From contig JAEXRP010000095.1 in the NCBI GenBank assembly GCA_023440705.1, forward strand, positions 1-8,306: 8,306 nt of DNA, given 5' to 3'. Origin of the DNA: Soonwooa sp023440705 (GTDB taxonomy: Bacteria; Bacteroidota; Bacteroidia; Flavobacteriales; Weeksellaceae). Under the pieces are notes generated by a model that did no database searches, was not told the DNA's origin, and worked only from the letters and a program-made list of their open reading frames with translations. How positions within the stretch are numbered: position 1 is the stretch's first letter; every line of letters starts with the position of its first letter. Positions 5,341-8,306 of the stretch are shown here, piece after piece. A program made the translations under genes and the position numbers.

Positions 5341-7326
5341 TTAGCATTCGAATAGTTCACTTATTTTGTCAAATAAAGGTTTAAAGTTTATGAAATCAGC
5401 GCTTTCCAAATCAAATAGACTTTCCCAAATTTTATTTTTTTTAGCATCATTAATTTTCACATATTGTCCACCTGGAAAATTCATTTTTGCAGCAAAATTA
5501 TTGTCAATTAAAAATTTTTCTGGAAGTAGATTTTCGATTTCCACATAGCTAATAAAATTCTCCCATTCATTATTTGCAAAATTTTTGTGAGAATCAGGAA
5601 TAGGAATTAGTAATGCATAAAAGCATTTGTGATCTTTTCTTTTTCTGTAGATGCCACTTTTTTCATCACCATAAAATTCATTATTCCAAAATGTTTCTTT
5701 TTTTAAATTATAAATTTGCTCTCTACCTTCTGTATCAAAATCGTATAAACCTACGATTTTTTTGTCTTCATATCCATCATTGTTTGATACTCTCATTCTT
5801 CCAGATAATTTCCCTGCACCTTCCGAACGTCGAATTGTAAAAGGACATTTCTCTTTAAAGATTTCTTGATAATTTGTTTTATCACAAGGAATTTTGGCTA
5901 CCTTTAAAAAAGCTATTTTATAGATTTGATCATACTTATCTTCAATAAATAAAATAGGTTTTCTAAACTCTTCAATTTCTATTTCCAAAGCTTGTTTATC
6001 TAAAATTGCATTTTTTAATCGATTATTCAAATGATTAATAATCATTTCTTTTTCACCAATCTCAAGTCCAGATTCTTCAACAATTTTTCTTTGAGTTTTC
6101 AGCTGATTTTGTAGCTTCTCCACAATATATTGGTCACTTTCTAAAAAACCAATATCTTGGAAAATAGTATTTAATACATCTTGTTTTTCTTGAGTTTTGT
6201 TCACATCTTCAATACCTTCCCAAAAAGATTTTTGAATAAAGTTTTTATCGAATCCTTTGTCTTTTTGATAAGTGTCAATCATTGAACCATTTTCAACAGT
6301 TTTATATACACGATGGAGTGACACTTTTTCCTCACTGCCTTTTATTAGCGATAAAAATTCTTTGGTATGGCTTGTAATAAATATCTGTTTTTTGACTGAA
6401 TATACATTCAAAAAGTCTTTAGCAAGATTTTCAGCGTTTCTATATTCATATGAGTTCTCAGGTTCCTCAAATCCCCAAATTACATTCTTTTTTCCTTTTG
6501 AAATTTCATTTAAAATTGCTGGAATAAATCTTGCTTGAATTCCATCTCCTCTTGAATAAAGCGAGATCCCATTTTCTGTCGAAACATTTATCGTTGAAAA
6601 AAAATCTATAAGTGAATCTGGAATTAAAAAAGTTGCATCAATACCGGTTTTATCTTTAAATTCTTGAAAAAGATCTATAGTTGTACTTGCAATATTTGAG
6701 TTGATTTGGTTAGATGTTCTTTTAAACGTATTGTCTCTTTCAAATAATGAATTTTGGAGCTTTTTAAATAAGTATTGTAAAAATTGTCGATCTTTTACAG
6801 CAGGTATATATTCAAAATTTATTGAATTAAGAAACTGGGTTAACTGGCCTTGTAGTGCTGCACCTTGGGTTTGAGTTGGTTCTCGCTTATTCTTTTTCTT
6901 GTATGCAACTTGAATATTACTTGTTTGTTTATTGAAACCATTTTTATCCCACGTTTTTTCAACCCAGAAGATTTCAGGAGTAGTTGATTTTTCGGACGTA
7001 ATCTCTCTTTTAAAATGTACCTTTATTTTTACAAACAAGTCCCTTTGAGATGCGTAAGGGTCTTCCTTCGTTCTTGTCTTCTTTTTAATTTCAAGTTCTG
7101 ACTCACTTCTTAATCGTTGAATAATCGATAAATCTTTTCTTAATTCAAACTCTTCACCAATATTAATTTCTCCATTAAAAAAAAGATTTAGTGCTTTGAG
7201 AACATTGGATTTTCCGACGTCATTTGATCCAGAAAATATATTTAAATCTTTTAAATCGTTAATTTTAACCACTTTACTTCCGAAGCTACGAAAGTATCTA
7301 ATTTCAATTTGTTCAATAATTTTCAA
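5341..7326 (-). CDS. AAA/ABC ATPase fused to TOPRIM-like nuclease (OLD/PARIS-like)
   Basis: A 661-aa protein. The N-terminal ATPase has the SMC/RecF-like opening EQIEIRYFRSF, Walker A GSNDVGKSN (33-41), a signature-like YSRGDGIQ (257-264), Walker B VIWGFEEPENS (282-292) and an H-loop FITSHTKEFL (316-325). A charged, probably coiled-coil stretch (about 375-455) leads to a TOPRIM-like part: ILFIEDKYD (458-466, acidic E462/D463), VGLYDFDTEG (525-534, the DxD D529/D531) and YVEIENLLP (594-602), which resembles the ENLL-type segment of DUF4435/AriB-like domains. Class 1 OLD nucleases and fused PARIS-type proteins share this plan. Both are antiphage, and I cannot decide between them. The start is TTG: an in-frame TAA lies 15 nt upstream, there is no ATG at the expected N-terminus, and AAAAGG precedes it by 8 nt. 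It is the only gene in its cassette. Confidence 0.85.
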   Translation of the reverse strand: MKIIEQIEIRYFRSFGSKVVKINDLKDLNIFSGSNDVGKSNVLKALNLFFNGEINIGEEFELRKDLSIIQRLRSESELEIKKKTRTKEDPYASQRDLFVKIKVHFKREITSEKSTTPEIFWVEKTWDKNGFNKQTSNIQVAYKKKNKREPTQTQGAALQGQLTQFLNSINFEYIPAVKDRQFLQYLFKKLQNSLFERDNTFKRTSNQINSNIASTTIDLFQEFKDKTGIDATFLIPDSLIDFFSTINVSTENGISLYSRGDGIQARFIPAILNEISKGKKNVIWGFEEPENSYEYRNAENLAKDFLNVYSVKKQIFITSHTKEFLSLIKGSEEKVSLHRVYKTVENGSMIDTYQKDKGFDKNFIQKSFWEGIEDVNKTQEKQDVLNTIFQDIGFLESDQYIVEKLQNQLKTQRKIVEESGLEIGEKEMIINHLNNRLKNAILDKQALEIEIEEFRKPILFIEDKYDQIYKIAFLKVAKIPCDKTNYQEIFKEKCPFTIRRSEGAGKLSGRMRVSNNDGYEDKKIVGLYDFDTEGREQIYNLKKETFWNNEFYGDEKSGIYRKRKDHKCFYALLIPIPDSHKNFANNEWENFISYVEIENLLPEKFLIDNNFAAKMNFPGGQYVKINDAKKNKIWESLFDLESADFINFKPLFDKISELFEC

Positions 7327-7330
7327 TGGT

Positions 7331-7337
7331 ATACCTT
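7331..7337 (-). promoter_or_regulatory. Ribosome binding site supporting the TTG start
   Basis: The minus strand reads AAAAAGGTATACCATTG. A purine-rich AAAAGG lies about 7-8 nt before the TTG at 7326-7324. The conserved family opening (KIIEQIEIRYFRSF) begins directly after it and the frame is closed upstream by a TAA, so TTG is the only start that keeps the whole ATPase N-terminus. Confidence 0.5.
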
Positions 7338-7352
7338 TTTACAATTGCACAT

Positions 7353-7537
7353 AACGGAAAAAGTATTGGCGAAGTGCGGGCTTAAGTTGAACGACTGTTC
7401 AAGTTTAGACCAAACGGAGCCGATGCTTTTTCAGATTGTCTAAATTAAGGAAAAAAACAATATGAAAAGCAGCGGCGGATAAATATTAAAAATCTTTCTA
7501 TTATACATTTAACCCCGCATTTTGCCAATACAATGTT
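7353..7537. repeat. attC-like cassette repeat 4 (185 nt)
   Basis: Same architecture. The small hairpin is TTGAAC/GTTCAA with loop GACT, and the large internal stem is GCCGATGCTTTTTCAGATTGT against ACAATATGAAAAGCAGCGGC. The segment between the large stem and the right outer arm (about 7486-7511) is the most diverged part compared with repeats 1 and 3. Cores: TGCACATAAC (7346-7355) from the ATPase-nuclease cassette and GTTAGCTGCAG (7535-7545) from the toxin-antitoxin cassette. Confidence 0.85.
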
Positions 7538-7564
7538 AGCTGCAGCAAGAAAGGCAGGTAGTTT

Positions 7565-7864
7565 TTATTCATTGATGTGAGAATCAACATCCATTTGTTG
7601 GTGCAAAACTCTAATAATTTCTACTTTTTCCTCTTTCAAATTAATCTTGTAAAATATGAAATGTGATTTTACTCGTGAGCGAAAATATCCTTTTCTTATT
7701 TCATTATAATCTTTTCCAGATTTGGGATTTTCTGAAATATATTCGATTTCATCCATTATCAAATCGTAATAATAATCAGCTTGCTCTTGCGACCATTCTT
7801 CAAAAGTATAAAGCCAAATATTTTCTAAATCTACTTCTGCTTGTTTACTGATTTTATACTTCAT
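7565..7864 (-). CDS. parE: ParE-like toxin of a type II toxin-antitoxin pair
   Basis: A 99-aa RelE/ParE-superfamily toxin: KYKISKQAEVDLENIWLYT at the N-terminus (A-x-x-D-L-x-x-I-W pattern), W24 with QAD (28-30), ENPKSGKDYNEIRKGYFR (45-62), then SRVKSHFIFYK (63-73) and the terminal strand EIIRVLHQQMD (82-92), all typical of ParE. ParE toxins usually act on DNA gyrase. The start overlaps the antitoxin stop by one base (TAATG), so translation is coupled. The stop lies 27 nt from the GTT of repeat 4. Toxin-antitoxin cassettes are known to stabilise large chromosomal integrons, so its presence fits the array model. It appears intact. Confidence 0.88.
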   Translation of the reverse strand: MKYKISKQAEVDLENIWLYTFEEWSQEQADYYYDLIMDEIEYISENPKSGKDYNEIRKGYFRSRVKSHFIFYKINLKEEKVEIIRVLHQQMDVDSHINE

Positions 7865-8112
7865 TATTCACCAGAATATTTCTTATGTAAATTTTCTTTA
7901 AATGTTTCTCTATTGAAACTTGTAGAAAATCCGGATTTTTCTCCTTTTTTAAGTTCTTTAATTAATTCTGTTTTTTTTGTTTCCTCATGTTCAAACATTC
8001 TTAGAGCTGTTCTTATAACTTCACTCGCTGAAGAATATTTTCCAGTTTTAATTTGTGAATTGATAAAATTGTCGAAATAATCGCCCAATAAAATCGAAGT
8101 ATTTTTAGCCAT
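7864..8112 (-). CDS. parD: ParD-like ribbon-helix-helix antitoxin
   Basis: An 82-aa antitoxin. The N-terminal ribbon-helix-helix DNA-binding fold covers about residues 4-42 (NTSILLGDYFDNFINSQ, then GKYSSASEVIRTALRMFE, the hallmark of ParD of the CC2985 type). The C-terminal charged tail (about 43-82) is the expected toxin-wrapping segment. It is the first gene of the operon, and its protein (with or without ParE) is expected to repress its own promoter. A matching 7-bp palindrome sits between the -33 and -7 boxes upstream. Only 67 nt separate its start from the insertion sequence, and the promoter is still complete. Confidence 0.9.
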   Translation of the reverse strand: MAKNTSILLGDYFDNFINSQIKTGKYSSASEVIRTALRMFEHEETKKTELIKELKKGEKSGFSTSFNRETFKENLHKKYSGE

Positions 8113-8137
8113 GACTTTATAATTAAATTTCTAAAAT

Positions 8138-8169
8138 CAAATATACCAAGTTTTGGTATTTTAACCAAA
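8138..8169 (-). promoter_or_regulatory. parDE promoter with palindromic operator
   Basis: On the minus strand TTTG (plus-strand 8166-8169), a 20-nt spacer and TATATTTG (8138-8145) match the Bacteroidota promoter consensus exactly. The perfect inverted repeat ATACCAA-GTT-TTGGTAT (8143-8159) lies in the spacer and overlaps the -7 box, the usual place for a ParD operator. The -7 box is 26 nt from the parD ATG. Confidence 0.72.
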
Positions 8170-8179
8170 TTTATTTTTC

Positions 8180-8306
8180 TGTAAGCTCCCCCGAAAACAG
8201 TACGGTTTAAAAGTATAAAATTATTAACTTTAAATCGTAATTAAGACAATGAAAAAGAGCACATTCAGTCCTGCAAAGATTGCAGGTATTTTAAAGGATT
8301 TTTCCG
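8180..8306 (+). mobile_element. Left end of an IS3-family insertion sequence (partial)
   Basis: A sequence starting TGTAAGCTCCCCCGAAAAC at 8180, with the GC-rich block CCCCCGAAAACAGTACGG, looks like an IS3-family terminal inverted repeat (TG at the tip). It is followed 69 nt later by a transposase OrfA start. The exact tip and the target duplication cannot be checked because the right end is outside. It inserted just upstream of the parD promoter, 11 nt beyond the -33 box, probably inside the toxin-antitoxin cassette. Confidence 0.65.
8249..8306 (+). CDS. IS3-family transposase OrfA, first 19 codons
   Basis: ATG at 8249 opens a frame that runs to the window edge: MKKSTFSPAKIAGILKDF then S. 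The pattern K-x-x-F-x-x-x-x-I-x-x-I-L-K is the beginning of the helix-turn-helix OrfA (transposase_8 type) of IS3-family elements. OrfA binds the IS ends and is normally fused to the DDE OrfB by frameshifting. Only the first helix is visible. It is on the opposite strand to all the cassette genes, which fits a later insertion. Confidence 0.72.
   Translation, partial: MKKSTFSPAKIAGILKDFS

Larger units (their letters stand above)
1..8179 (-). mobile_element. Integron-like gene-cassette array (partial, both ends outside)
   Basis: Four near-identical 184-186 nt palindromic repeats separate units of 1-2 genes, all read from the minus strand. Repeat-to-repeat distances are 3002, 1422 and 2210 bp. 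Each unit has matching inverted ends next to the repeats: GTTGTGCGA/TCGCACAAC for 901-3723, GTTGTCTGCA/TGCAGACAAC for 3904-5145, and GTTATGTGCA/TGCACATAAC for 5324-7355. Integron cassettes show this pattern because the core site is split by recombination and rebuilt in the excised circle. Stop codons lie 12-14 nt (cassettes 1 and 3), 27 nt (cassette 4) or 68 nt (cassette 2) from the conserved GTT, while 5' leaders are more variable. This fits the usual order of gene followed by its attC, here on the minus strand. No integrase or attI is in the window. The mechanism is inferred; the repeat and end pairing are seen directly. Confidence 0.62.

Noticed and set aside
6272..6538. Plus-strand frame of 88 codons inside the ATPase gene
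   Set aside because: It is antisense to the conserved Walker B region and its composition is explained by the real gene.
719..7537. CRISPR array or tandem repeats
   Set aside because: The four repeats are ~185 nt, palindromic and 1.2-2.8 kb apart with genes between them. There are no short regular spacers.
7841..8080. Plus-strand frame of 79 codons opposite parD
   Set aside because: ParD on the other strand has full family motifs, a promoter and a coupled partner. This is its shadow.

Overview
The window looks like a piece of a Bacteroidota (probably flavobacterial) accessory region. The reasons are its very low GC content, the near absence of strong Shine-Dalgarno sites, and promoters of the Bacteroidota type (TTTG about 20 nt upstream of TAnnTTTG). 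The species cannot be told from this sequence. Almost everything is read from the minus strand.

The organising feature is a family of four copies of a 184-186 nt palindromic repeat (719-903, 3721-3906, 5143-5326, 7353-7537). They cut the window into gene cassettes. Each copy begins with AAC and ends with GTT. The 7-10 bases just outside AAC/GTT differ from copy to copy, but they are reverse complements at the two ends of the SAME cassette. Integron gene cassettes have exactly this logic: the core site is reconstituted when a cassette circularises. The repeats are longer than usual attC sites, do not fit the canonical GTTRRRY core, and contain two further internal hairpins, one supported by compensatory changes. 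No integrase lies in the window. If the usual gene-then-attC order holds, it would lie to the right.

Layout from left to right: (a) 1-695, the 5' part of an unrecognised gene; (b) repeat 1; (c) 916-3683, a two-gene SIR2-HerA antiphage module; (d) repeat 2; (e) 3919-5142, a DUF2188 gene plus an unknown 225-aa gene, with their own terminator and a 265-nt leader that holds a plus-strand promoter and a possible short RNA; (f) repeat 3; (g) 5341-7326, an AAA/ABC-type ATPase fused to a TOPRIM-like nuclease (OLD/PARIS-like) with a TTG start; (h) repeat 4; (i) 7565-8112, a ParDE-like toxin-antitoxin pair with a clear promoter and operator; (j) from about 8180, the left end of an IS3-family insertion sequence, running out of the window.

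At least two of the five cassettes, and possibly more, carry anti-phage functions, and one carries a toxin-antitoxin pair of the kind known to stabilise large cassette arrays. My reading is a defence-rich, integron-like cassette array of Bacteroidota built on an unusual long attC-like site.
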